64,000 nucleotides of DNA from Dyadobacter psychrophilus (GCF_900167945.1 NZ_FUZA01000005.1:329816-393815); one strand, 5' to 3'. Positions 49,305 to 58,961 are shown, counted from the first letter of the stretch. Numbers and translations: made by a program. Notes: generated by a model not told the origin, from the sequence alone.

Positions 49305-49857
49305 TCTTCATTTCATGCGGGGCCACTTCGTCGCCCCCGAAATACGGAAGCAATTTATAAGCGATGCCCACGCCGCCTGAACAGTGGCGGGGCATTTTCG
49401 TGTCAACGCCATGGTAAGAAAATACGTAGGACTTATCATCCAAGCTAATTTTGAAACTGCTGGTTTCGTTTAGTTCCGCGGTGCCCAGCTCCTTTGCCTC
49501 GCGCACGCCATTCGCATAGGTATATGCGAAAATATGGATAGCTCCTTCGTACCAGTTCCATCCGAACCTGGCGCTGTTGTTTTGGTGTTGGGAACTGCAA
49601 TCAGAGAATCCGTAGAGCTTATTAATGTCAAACTGGTTCTCGGGAATGGCCGTTTTGTAAATGCATGAACTGTCAAAAACCACCTGAAACCGCAATGAAC
49701 TGGCTGTGAATGGTGTATTTACATTTTTCTCTACTTCGTGTTGTCCGGCTTTGATGGTGTAAGTAATAAAATCATCACCAAAACTGGGTGTGTTTCCGAT
49801 CCAATCACAGGAAACGGTTGTAATAATCAGAAGTGCACAAAAGAGCGCTTTTTTCAT
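49285..49857 (-). CDS. Predicted lipoprotein, unknown function
   Basis: 190 residues. Lipobox ITTVSC gives a lipidated Cys at residue 17. The mature part is beta-rich (ARFGWNWYEGAIHIFAYTYA, SFKISLDDKSYVFSYHGVD) and contains a Cys pair (CSSQ, CSGG). I do not recognise a domain. Probably anchored in the outer or inner membrane facing the periplasm. Its end overlaps treZ by 20 bases. Confidence 0.7.
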   Translation of the reverse strand: MKKALFCALLIITTVSCDWIGNTPSFGDDFITYTIKAGQHEVEKNVNTPFTASSLRFQVVFDSSCIYKTAIPENQFDINKLYGFSDCSSQHQNNSARFGWNWYEGAIHIFAYTYANGVREAKELGTAELNETSSFKISLDDKSYVFSYHGVDTKMPRHCSGGVGIAYKLLPYFGGDEVAPHEMKIKIRNL

Positions 49858-49952
49858 ATAGATATGCTTCGTTGCTGCGAAATTCAGACGCTGACCAGCT
49901 TATGAACGAAACTCTGCCTTTAAAATTGAATAATGTACGCAATGTGCAATCA

Positions 49953-50675
49953 TTATTTGGAAATTAAATAGGAATGCAGCGTTACCGGGGCATCTTTCAG
50001 TTTTTCCCTGAACTCGGTAACATTGTCAAACCTTAGCTGTTTCATGGTTTTAGATTCAAAATAAATCTTAAAACTGCCCACATCAAACGGCCACGGTGTA
50101 ACGCTTAACACACCTTCCGCTGATGACCAAAGCTCATAATTACGGTCGTCTGGTCCTCGGCTTATTTCAATTTTCCGGCCTTCGGGAGGAACCAGATCCT
50201 GGCATATCAGCAATGAAAAAGCATCACACCATTCAAGGATCTGGTAAGCTGTTCTGATTTCTTTTTCATCGAAACCAGCTTCTTTACGCCATTTTTCGTC
50301 CCATTTTTCCAGCTTTTTACAATACGCAACAATTTTCTTGTCAGTCTCCTTTTGATACAAAAATTGAATGTGCTGTGAGGTTAGCAGGGCAATGTAACGG
50401 CTTTTGGAAAGCGCGAGTTGGAGGAGTTCTTCACATTTATCTTCATCAAACTTCCGCATCTTGAAGTTGACCGGTCCGCCGTTCTCGTTCAGCAAAATGT
50501 CATCATTGAAAAATTCGTTGAATGCGTCGTCGTGTTCAGTAGTTGCAATGATCGTTTCCAGCCAGCGTTCGGGCCGGAAGTCATGTTTCCAGTGAAAGCA
50601 TATCTGACCGGAAAGTAGTCCGTGTGCGCGTTGCGAGATGATTTGCCAGCCGTCTTCCTGATAATTAACGATCAT
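49953..50675 (-). CDS. DUF3891 family protein
   Basis: 240 residues from ATG 50675 (MIVNYQEDGWQIISQRAHGL), the normal family start; an upstream start at 50789 would run through a terminator. Conserved features include QRAHGLLSGQI, ATTEHDDAFNEF, and the C-terminal KTMKQLRFDNVTEFREKLKD. No reaction is known for DUF3891. Cytoplasmic. Confidence 0.82.
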   Translation of the reverse strand: MIVNYQEDGWQIISQRAHGLLSGQICFHWKHDFRPERWLETIIATTEHDDAFNEFFNDDILLNENGGPVNFKMRKFDEDKCEELLQLALSKSRYIALLTSQHIQFLYQKETDKKIVAYCKKLEKWDEKWRKEAGFDEKEIRTAYQILEWCDAFSLLICQDLVPPEGRKIEISRGPDDRNYELWSSAEGVLSVTPWPFDVGSFKIYFESKTMKQLRFDNVTEFREKLKDAPVTLHSYLISK

Positions 50676-50704
50676 ATTTATCCTATATATTGATGTGCAA
50701 AAAA

Positions 50705-50726
50705 GGCCAGGAAACTGTTCCTGGCC
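50705..50726 (-). terminator. Rho-independent terminator after the Gln-rich microprotein gene
   Basis: A perfect 9-bp stem GGCCAGGAA / TTCCTGGCC with an ACTG/CAGT loop is followed on the minus strand by six T. It lies 31 bases after the stop of the gene at 50758 and before the DUF3891 start. Confidence 0.85.
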
Positions 50727-50757
50727 TGCATTCTGAAAAACTGCCGTTAAACGACTG

Positions 50758-50943
50758 CTATTGCTGTTGTTTCTGCTGTTTTCCAGCACTACGGTGCTCT
50801 TTCTGGTTATTTGTAATGTGGTTTCCCTTCACCATTTCCTCTTCCTTATGCCTGCTGTCGATATCGTCTTTGTTCTCAGGCCTGTTACGGGATTGTGACT
50901 GTTGCATTGATCCCGAATTTTGTGACTGTTTCATGACAATCAT
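50758..50943 (-). CDS. Small Gln/Asn-rich disordered protein
   Basis: 61 residues (58 from the ATG at 50934). Highly polar, low complexity: MKQSQNSGSMQQSQSRNRPE at the start and GKQQKQQQ at the end, with no hydrophobic core. It looks intrinsically disordered. It lies 30 bases after the rRNA methyltransferase on the same strand and is followed by a strong terminator, so it is likely transcribed with that gene. Function unknown; perhaps an RNA-binding or stress-related peptide. Confidence 0.55.
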   Translation of the reverse strand: MIVMKQSQNSGSMQQSQSRNRPENKDDIDSRHKEEEMVKGNHITNNQKEHRSAGKQQKQQQ

Positions 50944-50973
50944 AATTTGGTTCTGATGATTATATTTTAAAAA

Positions 50974-52164
50974 TTATGCCAATGGTGCAGCAGGTGGATT
51001 GAATTCTCTGCGTGTCCCTTCATAAAGTTCGTATTCCAGTAAGCGACAGTCAATTGTGCTGGTGTAGAACTCAATTCTCCTCTTGGCTTTCAGACCGATT
51101 TTCTTGGCAAGATCCAGGTTTCCTGTGAAGACATAGCCGAAATATCCTCCACACTTTTGTTTCATAAAATCGCCAATCCGGGCATAGGTTTCTTCGAGTT
51201 CAGCAATTTCACCAAGCCGATCACCATATTCTGGGTTGATGAAAAATACGCCCTTATTTTCCTTTGGGACTTCGGTTTCGGCAAAATCACAGCATTCAAA
51301 ATCGATCAGCTCCGACACGCCAGCTGCGATCGCATTTTTCTTTGCGTTGGCAATTGCCACATTGCTATAATCGGTTGCAATGATCCTTAAACCAGGCACC
51401 TCGCGGATCTGTTCTTCAAGTTTATCCTGTTCTGCATAATATATTTCCTGGTCGTAGCCGAGCACATGCATGAATGCGAAGTTGTCCCGAAAAAGACCCG
51501 GGCGACTGTTTGTTGCAATTAATGCTGCTTCAATAGCCAATGTCCCCGAACCGCACATGGGATTAATGAATGTTGAATTTCTGTCCCAGCGACTGGCTAG
51601 AATAGTTGCCGAAGCCAATGCTTCCAGCATAGGCGCCCGGCCAGGAATTTTGCGGTAACCGTGCCTTGCCAGCGAATCGCCCGAAGTGTCTATAAAAATT
51701 TCCGCGGAATCATTTTTCCAGAATAAGTGGATCACCGCGCCAATTAAGTCCGAACCCGTTGTAGGTCGGGTGCCTTTTTTATCCCTGAACCGGTCAACAA
51801 TCGCATCCTTTACACGAAGGTTGGCAAACATGCTGTTGTTGATCGTGGGATTCTGGACATTGCTGGTTACAGAAAAGTAGCCTTCGCCTGCAATGATATC
51901 CTCCCACGGCATTTGGATCAGGAACCGGTAAACATCATCAGGGTGATTGGCGGTAAAAGAACCCAGGCTATATAAAACCTGACTTGCGCAATACAGGTTC
52001 AGGTTTAACTTAATGCATTCGTTAATAGTGGCTTTGATCCTTAATCCGGTGACAAAGGCCTCCTCGATGTCGAATCCAAGATCTTTTACCTCCTGTTCCA
52101 GATAGGGCGCTAGGCGTTTGTGACAAGTGATAATGACGCGGGACGGTGTTGTAAAATATGACAT
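50974..52164 (-). CDS. THUMP-domain RNA methyltransferase (RlmL N-terminal-like, 23S m2G)
   Basis: 396 residues. THUMP RNA-binding region about 45-160 (YRFLIQMPWEDIIAGEGYFS); a Rossmann methyltransferase with FINPMCGSGTLAIEAALIA, LRIIATDYSNVAIANAKKNA, and FFINPEYGDRLGE as the N-P-P-Y equivalent. The third position is Glu in this branch. Most similar in layout to the m2G methyltransferases of 23S rRNA or YpsC/YcbY proteins. Cytoplasmic. A -7 element lies about 55 bases upstream. Confidence 0.88.
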   Translation of the reverse strand: MSYFTTPSRVIITCHKRLAPYLEQEVKDLGFDIEEAFVTGLRIKATINECIKLNLNLYCASQVLYSLGSFTANHPDDVYRFLIQMPWEDIIAGEGYFSVTSNVQNPTINNSMFANLRVKDAIVDRFRDKKGTRPTTGSDLIGAVIHLFWKNDSAEIFIDTSGDSLARHGYRKIPGRAPMLEALASATILASRWDRNSTFINPMCGSGTLAIEAALIATNSRPGLFRDNFAFMHVLGYDQEIYYAEQDKLEEQIREVPGLRIIATDYSNVAIANAKKNAIAAGVSELIDFECCDFAETEVPKENKGVFFINPEYGDRLGEIAELEETYARIGDFMKQKCGGYFGYVFTGNLDLAKKIGLKAKRRIEFYTSTIDCRLLEYELYEGTRREFNPPAAPLA

Positions 52165-52218
52165 GCTTGGCGGTAAGCTTTTCGGCGATCAGCTTGATAT
52201 TGTTTGTTTTTAAAAGAA

Positions 52219-52226
52219 CAAACTTA
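52219..52226 (-). promoter_or_regulatory. Candidate -7 element of the RNA methyltransferase gene
   Basis: Minus-strand TAAGTTTG matches TAnnTTTG, with a leader of about 48 bases to the ATG at 52164. A clear -33 is not seen. Confidence 0.4.
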
Positions 52227-52246
52227 GTGCTTTCTGGCTTAACCGC

Positions 52247-54565
52247 CTATATTCCGTTCAGCTCGTTCTCGGTAAATGCTTTTTCACGACCGGTCAGTTT
52301 TTGCCTCGTTTTCTCCACTTCCTCGGTTGTGACCTTGTCCGCATCGTTACGCCACGATTTTCTGATAAAGCTCAGCAACTGCGCAATGTCTTCACTTGGC
52401 ATGTCCTTATCGTAGCCAATGCCCGGCATATCGCCACTCACTTCGGGGGTCTGATAAACTTTGCCATTCACCTTAACAGGGCCTGTCAAGCCAAAGAGAA
52501 TAATCGAGATCAGCTTGTCTTTATTCCCGGTAACCCATTCCGATTGGTTCAAAGGAGGCGCAAGCGATTTGATCCCGGCACCGTCGGCACCATGACAAGT
52601 CTGGCAAATGGATGTAAATAATGCTTCACCTTTTGGGAATTCCTTTTTCAGCATTTCCGGGTTTCTGTTGCCGCGCGCGCCTTGCACCGTGGTGATAACG
52701 CGTTGCAGCTGTTTGTTAATCAGAAAATCAGGGTTCGACAAAGAAGCGGAGATTTCTGATTTGAAACCTTCTTCCTGATCCTGCAAGTTGCTGATGATCG
52801 CGTCCGTGACATATCGGTTATTAGGATATTTTATGGCAAGCTTGGTTAGCAGGCTGCGGGATGCCGTGGTGTCAAACGGCTGAATCGTTTTGGCAGCCAA
52901 TGCAATATAAGGAGCTGCTAATGTGTCATTTGCATCAACCATCGTATTGTAGACCGAAACGAATTGCTTGTAAGAACCCGGCGTCATCAGTGCTGGCGAA
53001 ACAGCGAGTCCCTGCATCCGAAACTTCCAGTCCGATTGTCCCAACCAGGCGACCGCTTCCTCGGTTTTCAGGGAATTGAGGCCTTCCAGAGTCCACAATG
53101 CATGAATGGCGAGCAAAGGATTTGCTGCTTGCTTAATAGCCGCACGCAATGCAGGAACGGTCTGGTTGTATTTTCCGTCTATGAGTTTTTGCTGCGCCCT
53201 GTCCCTGACCCAGCCATTTGCATGGCCCAGGAGCTTCACCAGTTCGTTCGCGTCAGACGGGATCATAACAGGCCTGGCCCTGGCATTTTTTGGGACCACT
53301 TTGTAAATGCGTCCGGCAGAAAGTGGCTGTGTAAGATCTCGTTTCCCGATCTGGTCTTTCAGGTAAGGTGTCAGATAAGTTTTATGTTGAATGATCCCGC
53401 GATACATATCTAAAATGTACATGGCGCCGTCAGGCCCGTTATAAAGGCTTACGGGACGGAAACGTTCATCTGTGCTGGCAAGGAATTCTTTGTTTTTATA
53501 AGCCTGTTCACCTTTAACAATGTAGCCGTTTTCAGCCAGAATGTTCCGCTTAATGAGATTTGCGGAGGGTTCAGGAACGAATGCGTTGAATGCATAACTG
53601 TCTCCGAAAAGGTCGCCGCGATAAACGACCGGCGCTGCCGCTGCCGTAAAATTCGTCAGGCGCAGACTGTCGTCGAGGACATTTTTCATATAACCGCGGT
53701 TTACTCCCGGCGTGGGATGAAGCGGGAACACATTGTTATTTGCAACCCATTTTTCGTTATAGCCAGCCACGTTTTTCTGGTTTTTGTTGGAAGCGCCCAA
53801 GCCGGCAGGGAAGTAGTCACCGATCAGGTTTTGTGAATTGTTGTTATAATAAAGGCGGCCGTAGTTATCCTGGCTAATGCCCCATTGTCCACGAAAATGC
53901 GTGTGCTCAATTTCCCATTTATTGCCCCGTTTGCGATAGCGCTTGTCTGATTTGGCATTATAGATCCAGTTGTCGAGCGCGCGAAAAAGTCCGTTTGGCT
54001 GATGTTCAACATTTCCTCCTTCGGTGTACTTGGGATCGACTAATGTTTTTTTGCCAACCTTGTCATTCTTGAATTCATAAAACCAAAGGTTGGTTGGCTC
54101 AGCAACCAGTATGCCGTTCTCGATCAGGCAAATGGCTCTTGGAAGGATCAGTGAATCGATGACAACTTTCCGGTCATCGTAAACACCATCATTGTTTTTA
54201 TCTTCCAGGATTACAATGTTACCATTCGGAATGTCTTCGCCGGTCCCGATGGTGTCTGGCATATAACCGGTCATTTCCACCACCCACATTCTTGCCTTGT
54301 CGTCAAACTGCATCGCGACCGGTGCGCTTACCAACGGCTCGGCGGCGATGAGTTTTACTTCGAAACCACCTTCCACCTGCATTTTTTCAATCGTCTTTTC
54401 AGGCGTAATGAAAGGCGACTGGGCCTTGGCTGTAACTGGCGCGGTTGTTTCTTTTTCCGTTTTTTCCGAGACAACCTGTTTTGAAACGGGTTGTTTATTT
54501 GACTTACAATAAAACAGTGTGATTGAAATCGTCAGGAAAAGAATATAGTAGCGGGACTTTCTCAT
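52247..54565 (-). CDS. PVC-type membrane-bound dehydrogenase-like lipoprotein with cytochrome c domain
   Basis: 772 residues. Lipobox-like ITLFYC gives Cys20. Residues ~55-410 form a beta-propeller of the membrane-bound dehydrogenase type (GFEVKLIAAEPLVSAPVAMQ, DGAMYILDMYRGIIQHKTYL). Residues ~430-640 are helical HEAT-like (LVKLLGHANGWVRDRAQQKL). The C-terminus is a cytochrome c with CQTCH (654-658) and a Met ligand candidate in DMPGIG. Such proteins are thought to oxidise sugars or alcohols in the periplasm; the substrate is unknown. A separate MFS hexuronate/organic-acid-type transporter gene is directly upstream on the same strand. Confidence 0.85.
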   Translation of the reverse strand: MRKSRYYILFLTISITLFYCKSNKQPVSKQVVSEKTEKETTAPVTAKAQSPFITPEKTIEKMQVEGGFEVKLIAAEPLVSAPVAMQFDDKARMWVVEMTGYMPDTIGTGEDIPNGNIVILEDKNNDGVYDDRKVVIDSLILPRAICLIENGILVAEPTNLWFYEFKNDKVGKKTLVDPKYTEGGNVEHQPNGLFRALDNWIYNAKSDKRYRKRGNKWEIEHTHFRGQWGISQDNYGRLYYNNNSQNLIGDYFPAGLGASNKNQKNVAGYNEKWVANNNVFPLHPTPGVNRGYMKNVLDDSLRLTNFTAAAAPVVYRGDLFGDSYAFNAFVPEPSANLIKRNILAENGYIVKGEQAYKNKEFLASTDERFRPVSLYNGPDGAMYILDMYRGIIQHKTYLTPYLKDQIGKRDLTQPLSAGRIYKVVPKNARARPVMIPSDANELVKLLGHANGWVRDRAQQKLIDGKYNQTVPALRAAIKQAANPLLAIHALWTLEGLNSLKTEEAVAWLGQSDWKFRMQGLAVSPALMTPGSYKQFVSVYNTMVDANDTLAAPYIALAAKTIQPFDTTASRSLLTKLAIKYPNNRYVTDAIISNLQDQEEGFKSEISASLSNPDFLINKQLQRVITTVQGARGNRNPEMLKKEFPKGEALFTSICQTCHGADGAGIKSLAPPLNQSEWVTGNKDKLISIILFGLTGPVKVNGKVYQTPEVSGDMPGIGYDKDMPSEDIAQLLSFIRKSWRNDADKVTTEEVEKTRQKLTGREKAFTENELNGI

Positions 54566-54632
54566 TTCAATGAATTACCTCTTTGCAATTAGTGATGAAT
54601 ATTAAATATAACAGGTTGGAAGCACCAAACAA

Positions 54633-55934
54633 TCAGTCTCTTAACGCTTCTTCCACCGGTTTCATATTCTTTGTCAGGAAATGAATGATCAGCCACGCAA
54701 CAAAATAGGCCAGACCGCATATAACGAACAAGATATTATAACCGGCACCAATATTCCCTGCTGCTTTATAATAATCCAGCAAAGAACCAACCAGCAATGG
54801 AAAGAGGGTTGATCCGATCGACCCTGCCATGCCGCCAATCCCCACAACCGAACTCACCGCACGTTTTGGAAAAATATCAGAAACAATGGTGAAAATGTTC
54901 GCGCTCCACGCCTGATGCGCCGCTGCGGCGATGCTGATAATCGCTACTGCAATCCAGATGTCGGTCGCAAACTTGGCAAGGATGATAGGCAGAACTGCGA
55001 AAGCCACGACCAATAAAGTAGCTTTCCGCGCACGCAATGGTGCCCAGCCCAATTTTTTGATCAGGTAGGAAGACAAATAACCGCCGCCTATGCTCCCAAA
55101 TGTGGTCGCCGTGTAAACGATAGCCAAATGCAGACTTGGTTTTTTGAGGTCAAGTGAGAAAGTGGTGGCAAAGTAGGAGGGGAGCCAGAAAAGGAAAAAC
55201 CACCAGATCGGGTCGGTAAGCAATTTTCCGCTGATGAACACCCAGGTTTGTGGAAGCTGGATAAGCCTGGCCCATTTGATTGGCTTCTCGTCCGTAGTTG
55301 CAACGTCCTCGCTATCACTATGAATGTAGGCGAATTCTTCGGGCTGGATCTTTTTGTGTCTCGAAGGGATTTCGTAAAATAACCACCAGAATATCAGCCA
55401 GATAAAACCCAGTGCGCCCGTTATCAGGAATGCTTCCTGCCATCCGTACGCGCCCAGTAACCAGGGGACCATGATTGGTGCAGCAACGGCTCCAATGCTC
55501 GTTCCCGAGTTAAAAATGCCGGTTGCTAATGCGCGTTCACGTTTAGGGAACCATTCAGCGGTGGCTTTTACAGCTGCGGGGAAGTTTCCCGCTTCACCCA
55601 GTCCTAAAAGCGCCCTTACCGCGCCAAAGCCAAATGTGCTTTTGACAAATGCATGTGCAATCGCTGCAATGGACCAGATGATGATGGAGATGGAATAACC
55701 GAGCTTTGAGCCGATTCTGTCAATGAAATTTCCAAATATGATATAACCTAAGGCATAGCATCCGGCAAAAACCATAACAATGTTCGCGTAGTCAGACTCG
55801 GTCCAGTTGAATTCCAGTTCGAGCGTAGGTTTCAGTAAGCCAAGGATTTGTCTGTCGATGTAATTGATTGTGGTGGCAAAAAATAGTAATGCACAAATGA
55901 CCCAACGGTAATTGCCAATTTTGGATTTTTCCAT
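54633..55934 (-). CDS. MFS transporter, anion:cation symporter (hexuronate-like)
   Basis: 433 residues, 12 membrane segments, with NYIDRQILGLLKPTL, SDYANIVMVFAGCYALGYI, GEAGNFPAAVKATAEWFPKR. The last motif is typical of the ACS family (ExuT/GudP/glucarate type), so it probably takes up hexuronates or related acids with protons. It is 67 bases upstream of the PVC-type cytochrome gene, which may oxidise a related substrate. Confidence 0.88.
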   Translation of the reverse strand: MEKSKIGNYRWVICALLFFATTINYIDRQILGLLKPTLELEFNWTESDYANIVMVFAGCYALGYIIFGNFIDRIGSKLGYSISIIIWSIAAIAHAFVKSTFGFGAVRALLGLGEAGNFPAAVKATAEWFPKRERALATGIFNSGTSIGAVAAPIMVPWLLGAYGWQEAFLITGALGFIWLIFWWLFYEIPSRHKKIQPEEFAYIHSDSEDVATTDEKPIKWARLIQLPQTWVFISGKLLTDPIWWFFLFWLPSYFATTFSLDLKKPSLHLAIVYTATTFGSIGGGYLSSYLIKKLGWAPLRARKATLLVVAFAVLPIILAKFATDIWIAVAIISIAAAAHQAWSANIFTIVSDIFPKRAVSSVVGIGGMAGSIGSTLFPLLVGSLLDYYKAAGNIGAGYNILFVICGLAYFVAWLIIHFLTKNMKPVEEALRD

Positions 55935-56053
55935 AGTAAGAGGTAAAAGGATTTCTTCGGATTCAGGACCTGAAAATTGTCTGTCAGAAAAGAAGACTAT
56001 TTTTTAGCGATTCTACCCCTTAAAAGGATTGTGTAACCTCCAAATAAAAAGAA

Positions 56054-56088
56054 TCCCGCCGCCAACAAGCTGACTTGTAGCGGCGGGA
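56054..56088 (-). terminator. Strong hairpin terminator after surE
   Basis: TCCCGCCGC and GCGGCGGGA pair over 9 bases, with an inner ACAAG-ctga-CTTGT stem. On the minus strand it leads into ATTCTTTTTATTTG. It sits 34 bases after the surE stop. Confidence 0.8.
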
Positions 56089-56122
56089 GAAATGTATTTT
56101 TCAAACGTTGTTGTAACCAATA

Positions 56123-56857
56123 TCAGGTGATCGGGTAAGCCTTTTTTGCCTTTTCCAGGTCTGCCTCATTGGTAAGGTCAAGCCGTAATGGGGTTATGGA
56201 AACAAAACCGTTTTCAATGGCCCAGCGATCTGTGCCTTCTTCGGCCGGCTCCATTGGAATGACTGTAAACCAGTAATGTTTCCTGCCCATCGGATCAAGT
56301 GCAGGCACGATCTGGTTATCATAAAGCCGTACAGACTGCCTTGTCCAACGAACGCCTTTCGGGTCAGGCGGAAAATTAACATTGACCAAATTTAAATGAT
56401 CATTTTCAAACAAAACGGCCAGTGCTTTCTCTACAAAAGGGTCCAATGCTTCGAAATCGGGCTCCTTGTCCGTTGGTGTGCTAAGAGCGATTCCTTTCAT
56501 TCCGAATAATACGGCCTGTTTTGCGGCAGCGAGTGTTCCCGAATGCCACATGGCGTTTCCCAGATTGGGCCCCATATTGATACCCGAAAGTACCACATCA
56601 GGTTTATCCCATAAATGCTGACCCAGCGCCACGCAGTCGGCAGGTGTACCATTCACTCGCCACGCATCGATGCCGTCGAACTCAATAGGTGATTTTTTAT
56701 ATGACAAAGGTCGGGAAGCCGTAATTGCGTGGCCCATAGATGATTGTTCCACATCAGGGGCAACTACTTTAACCTCTCCAAACCGCGCCGCGATTTTGGC
56801 CAGGGCAGCAAGTCCGGGACTATATATTCCGTCGTCATTGGTCACTAGAATTTTCAT
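56123..56857 (-). CDS. surE: 5'/3'-nucleotidase SurE
   Basis: 244 residues. Family signatures: ILVTNDDGIYSPGLAALA with Asp8-Asp9, EQSSMGHAITASRPLSY, and SGINMGPNLGNAMWHSGT. The two aspartates and Asn/Ser bind the metal. It dephosphorylates nucleoside monophosphates in the cytoplasm, linked to stationary-phase survival. Divergent from the lipid kinase gene at 56942. Confidence 0.95.
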   Translation of the reverse strand: MKILVTNDDGIYSPGLAALAKIAARFGEVKVVAPDVEQSSMGHAITASRPLSYKKSPIEFDGIDAWRVNGTPADCVALGQHLWDKPDVVLSGINMGPNLGNAMWHSGTLAAAKQAVLFGMKGIALSTPTDKEPDFEALDPFVEKALAVLFENDHLNLVNVNFPPDPKGVRWTRQSVRLYDNQIVPALDPMGRKHYWFTVIPMEPAEEGTDRWAIENGFVSITPLRLDLTNEADLEKAKKAYPIT

Positions 56858-56941
56858 AATGATATCTTTTTTATGCTATACGTTAATAAAATTATGCCTG
56901 GTATGTTTTTTATGCTTGCACGGTTATCCTAAATACTTTCT

Positions 56942-57853
56942 ATGAAAAACACCAACCTTTTGCACAACCCCACGGCCGGGGATAATGATTTTTCCGAAAA
57001 AGAACTAGTTAAACTGATTGAGGCGGAAGGTTTTAAATGTGAATACTCTTCGGTAAAGGAAGAGGGCTGGGACGAATTCAAGACAGAAACTGATTTTCTC
57101 ATCATTGCCGGAGGCGATGGAACCGTGAGGCGCGTCGCCAAGGCGCTGATGAAAAGAAAACGGCTTGACAAACAATATCCGGTCGCGCTGTTGCCACACG
57201 GGACGGCCAATAACATTGCAACGGCTCTGCAAATTACCGGCGAGGCGAAGGAGATTGCAAAAACCTGGCATAACGAACATTTGCAGCCTTTTGACATTGG
57301 TAAAATATATGGATTGGGCGACGACCGTTTTTTTCTGGAAGGATTTGGTTACGGCATCTTTCCGCGCCTCATGAAGGTGATGGGCAAAATGGAGGAGGAG
57401 ATTGGCGATAGTGTGGAGGAAAAGCTGAAAGCGGCATTAGCTGTTCTCTATGACATTGTCCTGAATTATGAAGCAAAGGAATGTAAGATCAAAGCCGATG
57501 GCGTGGAGCATTCGGGCAAATATCTCATGGTGGAAGTGATGAACATCCGGTCCATAGGCCCTAACCTCGTGCTGGCACCTTCCGCAGATCCAGGCGATGG
57601 CGAGCTGGAGGTTGTGCTGATCCCCGAAACACAACGGGCAAAATTCGAGGCCTTTATACTGAGTCAGATCAATGGTGGAGATGAGAAGTTTAAATTCACA
57701 ACCATCCGGGCTAAAAACATTGAACTGCTATGGGAAGGTAAGGATTTGCATATTGATGATGAGCGCATTAAGCTGGAAGGTCCAACTGAAATTAGCATTG
57801 AAATACAGCCAAAAATGATGCACTTTCTGATAACAGAACCTGAGTTGCAATAA
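56942..57853 (+). CDS. Diacylglycerol kinase-like lipid kinase
   Basis: 303 residues. DAGK catalytic domain with N-terminal LLHNPTAGDNDFSEKELVKL, nucleotide loop IIAGGDGTVRRVAKAL (about 55-70) and LLPHGTANNIATAL. The C-terminal half has GFGYGIFPRLMKVMGKMEEE and LVLAPSADPGDGELEVVLIP as in YegS/DgkB-type kinases. It should phosphorylate diacylglycerol or another lipid at the membrane. Monocistronic. Confidence 0.88.
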   Translation: MKNTNLLHNPTAGDNDFSEKELVKLIEAEGFKCEYSSVKEEGWDEFKTETDFLIIAGGDGTVRRVAKALMKRKRLDKQYPVALLPHGTANNIATALQITGEAKEIAKTWHNEHLQPFDIGKIYGLGDDRFFLEGFGYGIFPRLMKVMGKMEEEIGDSVEEKLKAALAVLYDIVLNYEAKECKIKADGVEHSGKYLMVEVMNIRSIGPNLVLAPSADPGDGELEVVLIPETQRAKFEAFILSQINGGDEKFKFTTIRAKNIELLWEGKDLHIDDERIKLEGPTEISIEIQPKMMHFLITEPELQ

Positions 57854-57907
57854 CTTTTGGTTATGGATGATAAGGAATTGTGATTGGTATGCTGCATGAA
57901 TGAGCGG

Positions 57908-57915
57908 TACTTTTG
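57908..57915 (+). promoter_or_regulatory. Candidate -7 element of the ferredoxin reductase operon
   Basis: TACTTTTG matches TAnnTTTG, with TTG at 57884-57886 (N21). The transcript would start near 57921, which rules out an upstream start codon at 57913. Confidence 0.5.
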
Positions 57916-57954
57916 AAGCATCAAATCATTCCAAAATTCAATTTCGTACTAATC

Positions 57955-58959
57955 ATGATTACCACAGATATTTGTATAATAGGTGCCGGCCCGGTAGGGT
58001 TATTCGCAGTTTTTGAAGCCGGGTTGCTGAAAATGCGTTGTCATCTGATCGATGCCCTGCCGGTTGTAGGTGGCCAGCTTGCTGAAATTTATCCTCAAAA
58101 ACCGATTTATGACATTCCCGGCGCACCCGGCATCATTGCCGAAGATCTGGTCAAAAATTTAATGGTCCAGATCGAGGAATTCAAGCCAGGCTTCACATTG
58201 GGTGAGCGCGTGGAAGCGCTTGAAAAGCAGGAAGACGAATCTTACATTGTCCGCACAAACGAAGGGACGGCGGTTCATTGCAAAGTTGTAGTGATTGCAG
58301 CCGGTCTGGGCAGCTTTGAACCCAGAAAACCTGCGGTTGAAAAATTGGAATACTTTGAAGGAAAAGGCGTGCACTATATGGTGAAGAAACCCGAGCAGTT
58401 CCGGAACCAGAACGTCGTGCTGGCCGGAGGCGGTGATTCTGCATTGGACTGGACCATTTTCCTTGCGGATATTGCATCAAAAGTAACGCTGGTACACCGT
58501 GGCGACACATTCCGTGGCGCGCCCGATTCTGCCGAAAAGGTTTTTGAACTGGCAGGAAAAGGAAAAATTGATCTCATCCTGCAATCACAAGTCAGCAGCC
58601 TGGGCGGCAATGGTGTGTTAAAAGAAATTTCTATTGTTGGTAATGACAAAAGCATTACCACTATTCCTACCGACCATTTTATACCACTTTTCGGATTGAG
58701 TCCGAAGCTGGGACCGATTGCCGACTGGCAGCTTGGCGTTGAGAAATCTGCCGTTGTAGTAGATACGGTGGACTATTCCACCAATGTGGAGCGAATTTAT
58801 GCCATCGGAGATATCAACACTTATCCGGGCAAGTTAAAGCTGATTCTGTGCGGGTTTCATGAAGCGGCGATTATGATGCAGAGCGCATTTAAATATGTCT
58901 ATCCGGATCAGAAATTGAGTTTCAAATACACAACTGTTAACGGTGTCAATGCATTTTAG
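57955..58959 (+). CDS. Ferredoxin/flavodoxin-NADP reductase, thioredoxin-reductase-like
   Basis: 334 residues from ATG 57955 (MITTDICIIGAGPVGLFAVF). FAD-binding GAGPVG near the N-terminus, QLAEIYPQKPIYDIPGAPG, NAD(P)-binding VVLAGGGDSALDWTIFLAD, and a final YAIGDINTYPGKLKLILCGF. There is no CxxC, so it is a YumC-type ferredoxin-NADP reductase rather than a thioredoxin reductase. The 2Fe-2S ferredoxin gene follows after two bases and is its likely electron partner. Confidence 0.92.
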   Translation: MITTDICIIGAGPVGLFAVFEAGLLKMRCHLIDALPVVGGQLAEIYPQKPIYDIPGAPGIIAEDLVKNLMVQIEEFKPGFTLGERVEALEKQEDESYIVRTNEGTAVHCKVVVIAAGLGSFEPRKPAVEKLEYFEGKGVHYMVKKPEQFRNQNVVLAGGGDSALDWTIFLADIASKVTLVHRGDTFRGAPDSAEKVFELAGKGKIDLILQSQVSSLGGNGVLKEISIVGNDKSITTIPTDHFIPLFGLSPKLGPIADWQLGVEKSAVVVDTVDYSTNVERIYAIGDINTYPGKLKLILCGFHEAAIMMQSAFKYVYPDQKLSFKYTTVNGVNAF

Positions 58960-58961
58960 CC

